Origin: Marisediminicola antarctica
GTDB lineage: Bacteria; Actinomycetota; Actinomycetes; Actinomycetales; Microbacteriaceae
Direction of reading: 5' to 3'
Length of the DNA: 64,000 bases
Assembly: GCF_009930795.1 (NCBI RefSeq)
Contig: NZ_CP017146.1
Span: 868,001 to 932,000, forward strand
Below are positions 23,810-33,230 of this stretch, piece after piece. The notes under the pieces are model-generated. The model was not told where the DNA came from. It made no database searches and saw only the letters and a list, made by a program, of their open reading frames with translations. Position 1 is the first letter of the stretch, and each line of letters opens with the position of its first letter. Position numbers and translations under genes: made by a program.

Positions 23810-26358
23810 CCCACAACATCGACATGCTCGACCGCGATTGGTTCCCCGTCGACCCGTGGCGCCTCACCGAGACGCAGTATGACACCGCCAACATCGGCCT
23901 GGGCGAGACGCTGTTCGCCCTGGGCAACGGCTATCTGGGGCTCCGGGGCAACAACGCCGAGGGCCGCAAGGCGCACGAGCACGGCACCTTCATCAATGGG
24001 CTGCACGAGACCTGGAAGATCCGTCACGCGGAGCATGCCTACGGCTTCGCCGAGGTCGGCCAGACAATCGTCAACGCGCCCGACAGCAAGGTCATGCGCA
24101 TCTATGTCGACGACGAGCCGCTCGCGCTCGACGGCGCGGACCTGCTCGAATACGACCGCACCCTCGACTTCCAGGAGGGCCTGCTGCGCCGCACCGTGCT
24201 CTGGCTGACGCCATCCGGCAAGCGCGTGCGGGTCTCGAAGACGCGTATGGTGTCGTTCCCCGAGCGCCACCTCGCCGTGATGACCTTGGAAGTGACCCTG
24301 ATCGACTCGGATGCCCCCGTCACGATCTCGTGCCAGATGCTCAACCGGCAGGACGGCGAGGACGAATACGCCGGATCAACCCGGCCGGGCAAGGCGTCGA
24401 AAGACCCGCGCAAGGCCGAGCGCATTGCCGACCGGGTCTTCGTGCCGGGGGAGCACTGGCAGCAGGGCGAGCGCAGCGCGCTCAGCTACCGCGTCGCGAA
24501 CTCGGGTATGACGGTCGCGGTCGTCGCGGACCACACCGTCGAGACCGCGAACGAGTACACCACGGACCACTACATCGACCCCGACATCGCGAAGAACGTC
24601 TACTCGGTCACCGCCAAGCGCGGCGTACCGATGAAGATCACCAAGCTCGTCAGCTACCACACCGGGCGCACCACCCCGACGAACGAGCTCATCGACCGCG
24701 GCCGCCGCACCCTCGACCGCATCGCCGTCGAGGGCGTCGCGGTGCAGTACGTCAAGCAGCGCGAGTGGCTCGACGACTACTGGAGCCGCTCCGACGTGGA
24801 GATCCCTGGCCGTGACGACCTGCAGCAGGCGATCCGGTGGAACCTCTTCCAACTCGCTCAGGCCACGGCGCGCGCCGACGGGCTCGGCATCCCCGCGAAG
24901 GGCGTGACCGGCAGCGGTTACAGCGGCCACTACTTTTGGGACACCGAGATCTACATGGTGCCCTTCCTCGCCTACACATCCCCGCTCTGGGCGAGGAACA
25001 CCCTGAGCATGCGCCAGGACATGCTTCCTCTTGCGAGGCAGCGGGCCCGGATGCTCAACGAGGCCGGTGCCCTGTTCCCGTGGCGCACGATCAACGGCGA
25101 GGAGGCATCCGCCTATTACGCCGCGGGCACCGCCCAGTACCACATCAACGCCGACGTGACCTATGCGCTCGCGAAGTTCATCCACGCGACCGCCGACGTC
25201 GACTTCCTCGCCAACGGCGCGATCGACATCGCCGTCGAGACGGCCCGCATGTGGATCACCCTCGGATTCTGGCGCTCCAACGGCAACGACACCTTCGAGA
25301 TCCACGGCGTCACAGGGCCCGACGAGTACACGACGGTCGTCAACAACAACCTGTTCACGAACGTGATGGCCAGGTTCAACCTGCGCTACGCGGCGCAGAC
25401 CGTGCGTGACCTCGCGTTCGAGCGTCCGGATGCCTACGAGCGCATGGTCACGCGGCTCGGCCTGCGCGACGAGGAGCTCGACGCGTGGGGCCGTGCCGCC
25501 GACGCGATGCTGATCCCGTTCTCGGATGCCCTGCAGATCCACCCGCAGGACTCGCACTTCCTCGACCGCGAGGTCTGGGACCTCGAGAACACGCCGCCGG
25601 AGCAGAAGCCGCTCATGCTGCACTTCCACCCGCTTGTGATCTACCGCTTCCAGGTGCTCAAGCAGGCCGATGTGGTGCTCGCCCTGTTCCTGCACGGCAA
25701 CCAGTTCAGCCTCGAGGAGAAGCTCGCAGACTTCGACTACTACGACCCGCTGACAACAAGCGACTCGACGCTGTCAAATGTGGTGCAGTCGATCATCGCC
25801 GCCGAGATCGGCTACCAGGACCTCGCTCTCGACTATTTCGAGCACACCCTGTTCGTCGACCTCGCCGACCTGCACAAGAACACCTCCGACGGCGTGCACG
25901 TCGCCTCGGCCGGTGGCGTCTGGAGCGGACTCGTCTCGGGCTTCGGCGGGATGCGCGACCACGACGGCGTGCTGACCTTCGACCCGCGCCTGCCGAAGAG
26001 CTGGCCCGAGCTGCGCTATCGCATGATCTGGCACGGCACCCGCGTGCTCGTCACGCTCAGGAGCGACTCGATGCACGTGAGTGTTCTCGAGGGGCAGAAT
26101 CCCATCTCGTTCCTCGTGCGTGGCACGTCATACACGGTCTCGGCTGGCGCCGACACGTTCATCCCGCTCGATGGGCAGGGCACGGTTCGGCCCGGCAAGC
26201 CACGGCAGATCCCGAGCGACGGCACCCGGCGCGACGACGGCACCCTCATGGTGCCGCAGGTGCCGCAGGGCACCGACACGATCCAGACGATCCCGACGAT
26301 CACCGATACGATCCCGACGATCACGAGTGAGGCGTATCGGGATTCGATCCGCAACTGA
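23806..26358 (+). CDS. Glycoside hydrolase family 65 disaccharide phosphorylase
   Basis: This protein has 850 residues. GH65 signatures are GHYFWDTEIYM (about residues 374-384), the catalytic general acid in GVTGPDEYTTVVNNN (Glu507), and the phosphate-site region HVASAGGVWSGLVSGFGG. Family members phosphorolyse maltose, trehalose, kojibiose or nigerose to glucose and beta-glucose-1-phosphate. Coupling to pgmB fits this exactly. The particular disaccharide cannot be assigned. The C-terminal tail carries a degenerate repeat (TDTIQTIPTITDTIPTITS). Confidence 0.93.
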   Translation: MTHNIDMLDRDWFPVDPWRLTETQYDTANIGLGETLFALGNGYLGLRGNNAEGRKAHEHGTFINGLHETWKIRHAEHAYGFAEVGQTIVNAPDSKVMRIYVDDEPLALDGADLLEYDRTLDFQEGLLRRTVLWLTPSGKRVRVSKTRMVSFPERHLAVMTLEVTLIDSDAPVTISCQMLNRQDGEDEYAGSTRPGKASKDPRKAERIADRVFVPGEHWQQGERSALSYRVANSGMTVAVVADHTVETANEYTTDHYIDPDIAKNVYSVTAKRGVPMKITKLVSYHTGRTTPTNELIDRGRRTLDRIAVEGVAVQYVKQREWLDDYWSRSDVEIPGRDDLQQAIRWNLFQLAQATARADGLGIPAKGVTGSGYSGHYFWDTEIYMVPFLAYTSPLWARNTLSMRQDMLPLARQRARMLNEAGALFPWRTINGEEASAYYAAGTAQYHINADVTYALAKFIHATADVDFLANGAIDIAVETARMWITLGFWRSNGNDTFEIHGVTGPDEYTTVVNNNLFTNVMARFNLRYAAQTVRDLAFERPDAYERMVTRLGLRDEELDAWGRAADAMLIPFSDALQIHPQDSHFLDREVWDLENTPPEQKPLMLHFHPLVIYRFQVLKQADVVLALFLHGNQFSLEEKLADFDYYDPLTTSDSTLSNVVQSIIAAEIGYQDLALDYFEHTLFVDLADLHKNTSDGVHVASAGGVWSGLVSGFGGMRDHDGVLTFDPRLPKSWPELRYRMIWHGTRVLVTLRSDSMHVSVLEGQNPISFLVRGTSYTVSAGADTFIPLDGQGTVRPGKPRQIPSDGTRRDDGTLMVPQVPQGTDTIQTIPTITDTIPTITSEAYRDSIRN

Positions 26359-26378
26359 GGGGTGCGGATGCTGGGGCG

Positions 26379-27035
26379 TCAGCGTGTGAGATACGCGGTG
26401 ACCGCGATCCACCAGCATCCGCCGATCGCAGCGGTGAACAGCAGCAGCCACACGACCGACGGCACCCCGGTGCGCCTGTAGAGCAGGTACGCGTCGGAGG
26501 AGCCGAGCTGCCCGCGCCGAGTGTGCACCCGGATCACGCTCACGAGGGCGCGCACCGAGCCGACGAGCAGCGCCGTTCCGAGCACGAGCAGCGCGTAGCT
26601 CTGCTGCTGCGGCGTCGCGAAGAACCACAGTGTCGCGCTCACACTGGCGGAGGCGAGCACGACAAGCACGCCGAACAGATTGCGGATCACGAGCAGGGTC
26701 AGCAGCAGCACGATTCCGCCGGCGAACAGCGCGATCGCCGTGTAGCCGTTGAAGACGCTCCAGAGCTGGGCGGCGCCGACGATCGCCGGGGCCGGGTAGC
26801 CGAAGATGCCGCTGACGACCGGACCGATCGAGCCGCGCCCGGTGCTGAGCGCCTCGCCGGAGTGGTTGCGACGGATGCGGATGCCCGTCACCGTGCGCCC
26901 GGTCAGCAGCCCGGCGACCGCGTGGCCGAGCTCGTGCACGAGGGTCGTGAACAGGCCGAACTGCTGCCAGGTGACGCGCGGGATGCTCAGAGCCGCCGCC
27001 ACCGCGAGGATTCCGAGGAGCACCGCAGGCGGCAC
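26379..27035 (-). CDS. M50B family membrane metallopeptidase
   Basis: The 218-residue protein has five to six hydrophobic segments and the zinc motif HELGH (His34, Glu35, His38) in VHELGHAVAGLLTG. This is typical of M50B peptidases, which cleave within or near the membrane. The start is uncertain: the GTG at 27035 is the first usual start codon, but about 20 more in-frame residues upstream (LFSLPPDWTALFARAAP) look like protein. No substrate is evident. Confidence 0.8.
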   Translation of the reverse strand: MPPAVLLGILAVAAALSIPRVTWQQFGLFTTLVHELGHAVAGLLTGRTVTGIRIRRNHSGEALSTGRGSIGPVVSGIFGYPAPAIVGAAQLWSVFNGYTAIALFAGGIVLLLTLLVIRNLFGVLVVLASASVSATLWFFATPQQQSYALLVLGTALLVGSVRALVSVIRVHTRRGQLGSSDAYLLYRRTGVPSVVWLLLFTAAIGGCWWIAVTAYLTR

Positions 27036-27143
27036 CTCGACCGGGGCGGCGCGGGCGAACAGGGCGGTCCAGTCAGGGGGGAGAGAGAAGAGGCCGATGG
27101 GACCAGTCTTGCAGGACCGGGCTACCGCTCGATCAGGTCGGCG

Positions 27144-27998
27144 TCAGCCTCCGTGCAGGAACTGCTTCACATCGGCCACCAGTCGGGGCCCGAAGATGCC
27201 GCCGTGCCCGACTCCGTCGTAGATGGCGAGTCGCGCTCCGTGGATCAGGTTCGCCGTCTCGGTGAACAGCTGCTCGCTGTAATAGGCGTCCTTCGACCCG
27301 CCGATGACGAAGGTCGGCGCCGTGATCTCGTGCAGGCGGTCCCGCACGTCGAACTGCTCCTCCGCGGTGATCGTCGCGAGCACGTCCGAGTAGGGCTTGT
27401 TGAATACCGTCGGCCCCAGCATCCAGCCGACGCCGCGAAGTATCCGCTCCGAAACGGGACTGTCTCCTTGCATCGCCATCGCCTCGGCCCCGGCCCCGCG
27501 ACGGTGTCTCGCCCGCAGCAGGTTGGCGAGGCGGCGCTGCGAATCGATGCCCCGTGCGCTGAGCCGGTACGCGCTCGACACGATCACGAGCCGCCGGACG
27601 ACATCCGGATGGTCCATCGCGAGCTGCAGGGCGATGCTGCCCCCGGTGGAGGTTCCGATGATGTCGACCGGCGCGTGGAATTTCGCGCGCATCGCCGCGG
27701 CATACTGCCCGGCGAGGTCGCCCATGGTGACATTGGGGCTCAGGTGCCGGCGCCGGTTGACCCACCAGACCCGCCGGTCGTCGGCGAACGGCATGATCAG
27801 CTCGGCGTGGAACCGGCGCTCCGTCCCCGTGGGAGGTTCGTTGTGGGCGACGAGCCCGGGAATGAACAGCAGTGGCTCGCCCATCCCGACCGAGAGGTAT
27901 GGCATGTGCCCCGGCCAGAGGCCATGGTGGCGGATGCTGGTGTTGTAGCTGCTGTCCGGGTGGTCGTCGGCGGTCTCGCTGCGTGAGGGGTCAGGCAT
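27144..27998 (-). CDS. Alpha/beta-fold hydrolase
   Basis: The 284-residue protein has the nucleophile elbow GTSTGG with Ser117, an acid in GGSKDAY (Asp237) and the catalytic His265 in DGVGHGG. LLFIPGLVAHNEPP near residue 45 forms the oxyanion-hole loop. There is no signal peptide, so it is cytoplasmic. The substrate is unknown. It lies on the same strand as the CPBP gene upstream, with 25 bp between them. Confidence 0.87.
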   Translation of the reverse strand: MPDPSRSETADDHPDSSYNTSIRHHGLWPGHMPYLSVGMGEPLLFIPGLVAHNEPPTGTERRFHAELIMPFADDRRVWWVNRRRHLSPNVTMGDLAGQYAAAMRAKFHAPVDIIGTSTGGSIALQLAMDHPDVVRRLVIVSSAYRLSARGIDSQRRLANLLRARHRRGAGAEAMAMQGDSPVSERILRGVGWMLGPTVFNKPYSDVLATITAEEQFDVRDRLHEITAPTFVIGGSKDAYYSEQLFTETANLIHGARLAIYDGVGHGGIFGPRLVADVKQFLHGG

Positions 27999-28023
27999 CC
28001 GTGGGTCCTTTCTCGATGTCCCC

Positions 28024-28869
28024 TCAGGATAAAGAGGTGAACGGATGCCGGGGAGGGAGTTGACTCTCGGCGTTCGAATGGCGAAGGCCCAGGCGTCCTC
28101 GGGTCGCCAGCGTCAGCGCGAGGGCGGTGGCGACGTACGTGCCGAGGATCACGACGTCGACGATCGCGGCATCCGGAACGAGGGTCAGGTAGTCCTGTGC
28201 CGGGGTGAAGCTCGCGTGCAGGACCAGACAGACCAGAACGCTGCCGGTGCGATTGTAGAGCCAGGTGTAGAAGAACGCGAGCACGAGCGGCACGATGAAG
28301 CCGAGCGGACCGTAGAGCGGAACGTGCCAGATGCCCCAGCCGAGGCCGAGGATAAGGGTCGCGATCAGGGGCGACCGGCGCTGCTGCAGCGCGGGGAGGG
28401 CGAAGCCGCGCCATCCGGGTTCCTCGAGCCCGCCGCCGATCGTGGCGACCATCAAGAAGGTGCCGAGGTAGCCCGGTGCGAGAGAGCCGAGCAGGGCAAG
28501 GTCGGGGGTCTCGCCCAGCATGAAGAGCACGAGGTTGATGACGGCGTAGATCGCGATCGGCAGGAGCAGGGCGATCGCGTAGTAGGCGGGGTTCACCCGC
28601 CAGACGAGCAGGGATCGGAGCCAGGTTCGCCGTGTCGCGGTCACGATGAGCGCGGCGCCGAAGGGGCCGAGCCCGCCGAGGAAGAACAGGATCTGGCCGC
28701 CGCCCAGCGCCGAGAGGCCCCAGAGGCTCCACGAGATCGCGTAGGCGAGGAGGAAGAAGGCGACGATCGGATGGTCGGCGACCCAGCCGCTGATGCGGTG
28801 TGAGTTCTGGTTCTGGTTCTCGTTCTGGGTCTCGTTCTGGTTCTGGTTCTCGGTCTCGTTCTCGGGCAT
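28024..28869 (-). CDS. CPBP family intramembrane metalloprotease
   Basis: The 281-residue protein has about eight membrane segments. CPBP motifs are LEEPGWRGF (EExxxR), a histidine in GIWHVPLYG and one in LVLHASFTP. These families include Rce1-like proteases and bacteriocin self-immunity proteins. The first 22 residues after the start are an Asn/Gln/Glu/Thr repeat (MPENETENQNQN) encoded by a hexanucleotide array. The ATG at 28869 is preferred because the longer frame upstream is not membrane-like. It is divergent from the hypothetical gene at 29025. Confidence 0.85.
   Translation of the reverse strand: MPENETENQNQNETQNENQNQNSHRISGWVADHPIVAFFLLAYAISWSLWGLSALGGGQILFFLGGLGPFGAALIVTATRRTWLRSLLVWRVNPAYYAIALLLPIAIYAVINLVLFMLGETPDLALLGSLAPGYLGTFLMVATIGGGLEEPGWRGFALPALQQRRSPLIATLILGLGWGIWHVPLYGPLGFIVPLVLAFFYTWLYNRTGSVLVCLVLHASFTPAQDYLTLVPDAAIVDVVILGTYVATALALTLATRGRLGLRHSNAESQLPPRHPFTSLS
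28804..28863. repeat. Hexanucleotide array, ten GTTCTG-like units
   Basis: Ten contiguous 6-bp units, variants of GTTCT(G/C), lie at 28804-28863. They encode the Asn/Gln/Glu/Thr-rich N-terminus of the CPBP protease. Gain or loss of a unit keeps the frame and changes the length of the tail. Confidence 0.9.
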
Positions 28870-29024
28870 GCTCGCGAGCAAAGCCCATGGGCAGGTCGCG
28901 GGGTAGGGGCTTGGGGCCCTGTTGTGGATGCTGGCTCTCCTCCCCACGGGCGCCCCCGAGCCAGTTGTCCACCGTATTTCGTGGGTAGCGCTGCAATGTC
29001 GGTGGCCAAAACCATCCTGACGCC

Positions 29025-29483
29025 ATGACAACTCCACGACCGTCCATTGACCAGATCCTCACCCAGTTCTTCGCCCTCCAGCCGGCCACCGGCGTGGGAC
29101 TCAAGCGGCTGCGCTTTCTCGATCCGCTGCTGCGCCGTTACCTCGAGACCGAGGGGTACCGCACGCTCACCACGCCACTCCTCGCTCAGCTCGCGATCGA
29201 GCGCGAGTTCGAGCCCGCAGGCGCGTTCGCGCGGATCATGAATGCCGACGACCTGATCTACACCCTTCCGGGATTCATCGAGCCGCCGTGGCTGCAGGAG
29301 AACCTGCTGCTTCGCAAAGCCCAGATCGACATGGTCGCCAGGCTCGCGTCCCTTGTCGTCAGCCGATACCTCGGGCCGGAGGACTTCGCCTGTGCGTTGA
29401 TGGAGGTCGACGCCACGCTCAGCCGGGCGCGAGTGCAGCTCAAGGAGGACCGCCGTGCGTCCCAGTTCGACCGGCAGGGGTGA
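29025..29483 (+). CDS. Hypothetical protein
   Basis: This 152-residue, mainly helical soluble protein begins MTTPRPSIDQILTQFF and contains LRFLDPLLRRYLETEGYRTL and FEPAGAFARIMNADDLIY. I do not recognise the family. No strong ribosome binding site precedes the ATG. Its 155-bp upstream region is shared with the divergent CPBP gene, and a palindrome array follows its stop codon. Confidence 0.65.
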   Translation: MTTPRPSIDQILTQFFALQPATGVGLKRLRFLDPLLRRYLETEGYRTLTTPLLAQLAIEREFEPAGAFARIMNADDLIYTLPGFIEPPWLQENLLLRKAQIDMVARLASLVVSRYLGPEDFACALMEVDATLSRARVQLKEDRRASQFDRQG

Positions 29484-29503
29484 TGCGGCGTCCCTGGGGG
29501 GCA

Positions 29504-29589
29504 GGCATCCGGATGCCCCGGGGGCTGGCATCCGGATGCCCCGGGGGCGCAGGCGTCCGGATGCCCCGGGGGGCAGGCATCCGGATTCC
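29504..29589. repeat. Four GGCATCCGGATGCC palindromes, ~24-bp period
   Basis: Palindromes lie at 29504-29517 and 29527-29540 (both perfect), 29552-29565 (one change) and 29576-29589 (one change). Start-to-start spacings are 23, 25 and 24 bp. They sit between a hypothetical gene and an aldo-keto reductase that starts at 29621. Confidence 0.85.
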
Positions 29590-29620
29590 GCCTGGGGCCG
29601 CCTCGTGAAAGCATGGGGCG

Positions 29621-30649
29621 ATGACTTACATTGCCGCCGAGACCCGCTACGACTCCTTGCCCTACCGCCGCACCGGAAAGAGCGGCCTGCTGCTGCCGGC
29701 GGTGTCGCTCGGCCTATGGCAGAACTTCGGACAGGACGTGCCGTTCGAGCGGCAGCAGCAGATTCTGCGCCGCGCGTTCGACCTCGGCGTGACGCACTTC
29801 GACCTCGCCAACAACTACGGGCCGCCGTCCGGCAGCGCCGAGGAGAACTTCGGGGAGCACCTGCGTCGCGACTTCGCGCCCTATCGGGACGAGCTCGTCA
29901 TCTCATCGAAGGCGGGCTACGACATGTGGCCTGGCCCCTACGGCAACAACGGATCCCGCAAATACCTGCTCGCGAGCCTCGACCAGTCGCTCGACCGCAT
30001 GGGCGTGGACTACGTCGATATCTTCTATTCGCACCGTGCCGACCCCGATACCCCCCTCGAGGAGACCATGGGTGCGCTGCACACCGCGGTGACCTCGGGC
30101 AAGGCGCTGTACGCGGGGATCTCCTCGTACTCGCCGTCGCGCACGCGCGACGCGGCGCGGATCCTCGCCGACCTCGGCACGCCGCTGCTCATCCACCAGC
30201 CCTCCTACTCGATGTTCAACCGCTGGGTCGAGGAGGACCTGCTCGACACCCTCGAAGACCTCGGTGCCGGGTGCATCGCCTTCTCGCCGCTCGCCCAGGG
30301 GCTGCTCACCGACCGCTATGTCGGTGGCATCCCCGCGAATGCGCGCGCGGCCCGCGAGGGGTCGATGCAGAAGGACATGGTCAACGAGGTGACGCTCACG
30401 TCGATCCGCGCGCTGACCGAGATCGCCGAGAGCCGCGGGCAGACCCTGGCGCAACTCGCCATCGCGTGGACGCTGCGCAACAAGAACGTGACCTCGGCCC
30501 TCGTCGGGGCCTCATCGGTCGCTCAGCTTGAGGCCAACCTCGCCGCGGTCGGCAAACTGGAGTTCACGGGCGACGAGCTGACCGCGATCGACGAGTACGC
30601 GGTCGACATGGACATCAACTTGTGGGCAGGGTCCAGCGACGTCGCGTGA
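29621..30649 (+). CDS. Aldo/keto reductase (YghZ/Gpr-like)
   Basis: The 342-residue (beta/alpha)8 oxidoreductase has the complete catalytic tetrad: Asp61 and Tyr66 in DLANNYGPP, Lys97 in SSKAGYDMWPGPYG and His138 in FYSHRAD. The WPGPYG and GSRKY stretches match the YghZ-type subgroup, which reduces L-glyceraldehyde 3-phosphate and other aldehydes with NADPH. It is monocistronic or followed by the GNAT gene after 34 bp. The upstream palindrome array may regulate it. Confidence 0.9.
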   Translation: MTYIAAETRYDSLPYRRTGKSGLLLPAVSLGLWQNFGQDVPFERQQQILRRAFDLGVTHFDLANNYGPPSGSAEENFGEHLRRDFAPYRDELVISSKAGYDMWPGPYGNNGSRKYLLASLDQSLDRMGVDYVDIFYSHRADPDTPLEETMGALHTAVTSGKALYAGISSYSPSRTRDAARILADLGTPLLIHQPSYSMFNRWVEEDLLDTLEDLGAGCIAFSPLAQGLLTDRYVGGIPANARAAREGSMQKDMVNEVTLTSIRALTEIAESRGQTLAQLAIAWTLRNKNVTSALVGASSVAQLEANLAAVGKLEFTGDELTAIDEYAVDMDINLWAGSSDVA

Positions 30650-30683
30650 GAGGCGCGGCGCACGTGGTCGGAGCTCCCGCCCG

Positions 30684-31172
30684 GTGAGCTCCTGGGCTGA
30701 TGGCGGGATCGTCCGTCGCTATCGGGCCGCGGACGCATCCGGAACCCTCGCCGTCTTCCTTCTTGCCGTGCGCGAGACCGCGGCGGCGCACTACGACGCG
30801 GAACAGGTCGCGGTGTGGGCGCCGGATGACATCGGCCTCGCCGAGTGGGCGCGCGCACGCGCGGCCGTCGCCACCCACGTGGCCGAGATCGACGGCCAGA
30901 TCGTGGGATTCACCGACATCGACCGTGCCGGACACGTCGACATGCTCTTCGTTCACCCGTCGTTCGGCCGTCGCGGCGTCTCGAGTGCCTTGATCGAGGC
31001 CGTGCTCGCGGATGCGCGGCGGGCGGAGCTCACGGCCCTGACCGTCGAGGCAAGCCTGACCGCGCGCGCATTCTTTGAGCGGAACGGATTCGTCGTCGTC
31101 GCCCAGCAGCAGGTCGAGCGGAACGGGGTGCGGTTGACGAACGTCCGCATGCGGCTGGAGCTCACATACTGA
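30684..31172 (+). CDS. GNAT family N-acetyltransferase
   Basis: This 162-residue protein has the GNAT core: HVDMLFVHPSFGRRGVSSALIEAV gives the beta4 strand and acetyl-CoA pyrophosphate loop (in short, RRGVSS), and ASLTARAFFERNGFVVV is the usual C-terminal motif. The acceptor substrate is unknown. It starts at a GTG 34 bp after the aldo-keto reductase. Confidence 0.87.
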   Translation: MSSWADGGIVRRYRAADASGTLAVFLLAVRETAAAHYDAEQVAVWAPDDIGLAEWARARAAVATHVAEIDGQIVGFTDIDRAGHVDMLFVHPSFGRRGVSSALIEAVLADARRAELTALTVEASLTARAFFERNGFVVVAQQQVERNGVRLTNVRMRLELTY

Positions 31173-31266
31173 CTCACTTCTCCTCCCCGGCCAGAAGTTG
31201 TGCACAGATTAATGCCTTGATCAGATGTCCGTTTCCCATGCTGGTCGACTGTTATTGACTGATCCC

Positions 31267-32661
31267 ATGACGACGTCGAGCGACTACCTGATCGAGGCGC
31301 AGCACGCGCTCGACCAGGTGCTGCCGACGGATGCTGACGCGGCGCTGATGACCGAAGCCGAGCTTCTCGCCGCGATACCCGCGGTCGAGGCGATCGTGCG
31401 CCAATCCGAGGTGCTGGTCGCGCAGCTCGCCTTCGAGGTCGCCCATCGATCGCGCCGCGAGCTGGGTCACTCGGGGTTGGCGTCCCGGCAGGGGTTCGTG
31501 AACCCGGAGTCACTCGTGCGCTCGCTCACCCGGTCCGGCATGCAGGAGGCGAGCCGTAGCATCCGCGTCGGCACGATGCTCGGGGAGTCGGCCGCGGCGG
31601 GCGACGAAGGCACGCCGTTCGATGAGATCTCGACCGCGGTGCGCGAGGGGCGAATCGGGGTGGCGGCCGCGGACGGTATCTATCGCGCCCTCGTGCCGGT
31701 CGTCGACGAGATCGACCCCGAGCTCCTCCGTTCGGCCACCGCGACCCTCGCTCACGAAGGCGAGAGCGCGAACGCCGACGACGTGACGAGGATGGCTCGG
31801 GGGCTGCGCGACACCCTCGATCGGCGTGGCGTTGTAGACCGCGCGAGCTTCCTGCGCGCCAAGCGCTCGCTACGACGAGGCCGCGTCATCGACGGGCTTC
31901 GCAGGGTGAGCCTCGTGCTCGATCCGGAGTCCGACGCGATCATCACGGGCGCGATCGACGCGGCGATGAGCCCCCGGCTCGGCGGGCCCCGGTTCACCGA
32001 CGAGGACGACAAAGACCGCGCCGCCGGCCTCGTCGACGACGACCGCACCAACGAGCAAATGGCCCTCGACGCGCTCACCGAGCTCGTACGCCTCGGCGTC
32101 GACCGCGACGACGGAACCATTCTCGGCTCGATCAAACCCGGGCTCCGCGTCACGATCTCGTTCGCCGACCTCACCCGTGCGATCGACGACCGCGGGCGAG
32201 AGCACCCCGAGACCGACACGGGCATCGCGTGGCTCGAGGGCTGCTCCGAGCCGATGCCGGCCTCAACCGCCCGCCGCATCCTGTGTGATCAGGGGGCGCT
32301 GCCGATCGTGCTCGGCGGTGCGAGCGAGGTGCTCGATCTGGGGCGCACCCGCCGGCTGTTCTCCCGCGCTCAGCGGGTCGCCCTCGCGGGCAAGTTCGGC
32401 GGATGCATGTTCGGCGGCTGCGACAGGCCCGCCAGCTGGTGCGAGGCGCACCACATCGACCCCTACGACCCCGGCGGCCCCACCGACCTCGACAACGGCA
32501 TCCTCCTCTGCCGCCGGCATCACATGCTGCTCCACGATCACGGCTGGCGCATTGACCGCGCGGGAGACGGCTACGTGCTAATTCCGCCGCGCTCGGTTGA
32601 CCCGGAGCGTACCCCGCGTCCGATGCCGAACAATCTCCCGCCTTGGTTGCGAGCCGGATGA
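31267..32661 (+). CDS. DUF222 / HNH endonuclease domain protein (13E12 type)
   Basis: The 464-residue protein has an N-terminal helical DUF222 domain (residues ~1-330) and a C-terminal HNH nuclease: CMFGGCDRPASWCEAHH, then GGPTDLDNGILLCRRHHMLLH. Such genes are multicopy in many actinobacteria, resemble mycobacterial 13E12 repeat proteins and are thought to be mobile or selfish. The catalytic residues look intact. No ribosome binding site is visible; an in-frame ATG at 31225 is the alternative start. Confidence 0.88.
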   Translation: MTTSSDYLIEAQHALDQVLPTDADAALMTEAELLAAIPAVEAIVRQSEVLVAQLAFEVAHRSRRELGHSGLASRQGFVNPESLVRSLTRSGMQEASRSIRVGTMLGESAAAGDEGTPFDEISTAVREGRIGVAAADGIYRALVPVVDEIDPELLRSATATLAHEGESANADDVTRMARGLRDTLDRRGVVDRASFLRAKRSLRRGRVIDGLRRVSLVLDPESDAIITGAIDAAMSPRLGGPRFTDEDDKDRAAGLVDDDRTNEQMALDALTELVRLGVDRDDGTILGSIKPGLRVTISFADLTRAIDDRGREHPETDTGIAWLEGCSEPMPASTARRILCDQGALPIVLGGASEVLDLGRTRRLFSRAQRVALAGKFGGCMFGGCDRPASWCEAHHIDPYDPGGPTDLDNGILLCRRHHMLLHDHGWRIDRAGDGYVLIPPRSVDPERTPRPMPNNLPPWLRAG

Positions 32662-32680
32662 GGCGTGGGGGAGGGGTCGG

Positions 32681-33136
32681 TCAGACTAGCGGGACGACGA
32701 TTCGGGTCTGCCACTTGGCCGGATCGGCTTCGGTGTCCGGTCCAACGAGGTACTCCTCCCACATGTCTTCGGGCACCGCGATGCGTTGTTCCTCCAGCCA
32801 GGCCATGAGTTCGTTGTATGTGCCAGGCATGCTGTCGTAGCTGCCGGTATGGATCGTCTCGATCGCCGGGCCGCCCGGAAGGGTGGCGACAACAGTTCCG
32901 TTCGCCGGAGTAATCGGCTGGTTGACCGGAAAGCCCGCAGTGATATCGATCGTGTCGGTCGGTATGCCGTGGTACATCGCGATCGGCGGCCCGGTCTGCT
33001 CGATGCCCTGCTTCTCGATCTCCGCACCGGTGACCGTGTACGCCCTGCCGAAGAAGGCGGTCAATTCGGTCATCGGCACGACGTCGTGCAGACCGACGAG
33101 GGTGCGCGGTTCCAGTTCTACTCGCTCAGCGATCAT
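32681..33136 (-). CDS. GyrI-like small-molecule-binding protein
   Basis: This 151-residue protein fits the GyrI-like/SOUL-type small-molecule-binding fold: RTLVGLHDVV near the start, GPPIAMYHG, VVATLPGGPAIETIHTGSYDSM and WLEEQRIAVPEDMWEEYLVGPDTEADPAKW in outline. There is no DNA-binding domain. Members bind hydrophobic compounds or inhibit gyrase. The ATG at 33136 has GGAGG six bases upstream, which decides the start over a longer frame. Confidence 0.82.
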   Translation of the reverse strand: MIAERVELEPRTLVGLHDVVPMTELTAFFGRAYTVTGAEIEKQGIEQTGPPIAMYHGIPTDTIDITAGFPVNQPITPANGTVVATLPGGPAIETIHTGSYDSMPGTYNELMAWLEEQRIAVPEDMWEEYLVGPDTEADPAKWQTRIVVPLV

Positions 33137-33230
33137 GGGATCCTCCGTTTTCTCGCACGCCACACGCTACGTCGCAGCCCGAACCGCCACCTAGGGCAGA
33201 AAGACCCGATTGAGTGGCCCCGCGATTGAG

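Noticed and set aside
26523-27986. 487-codon plus-strand frame
   Set aside because: It spans two well-supported minus-strand genes (M50B peptidase and alpha/beta hydrolase) and the gap between them, and has a charged, unprotein-like composition.
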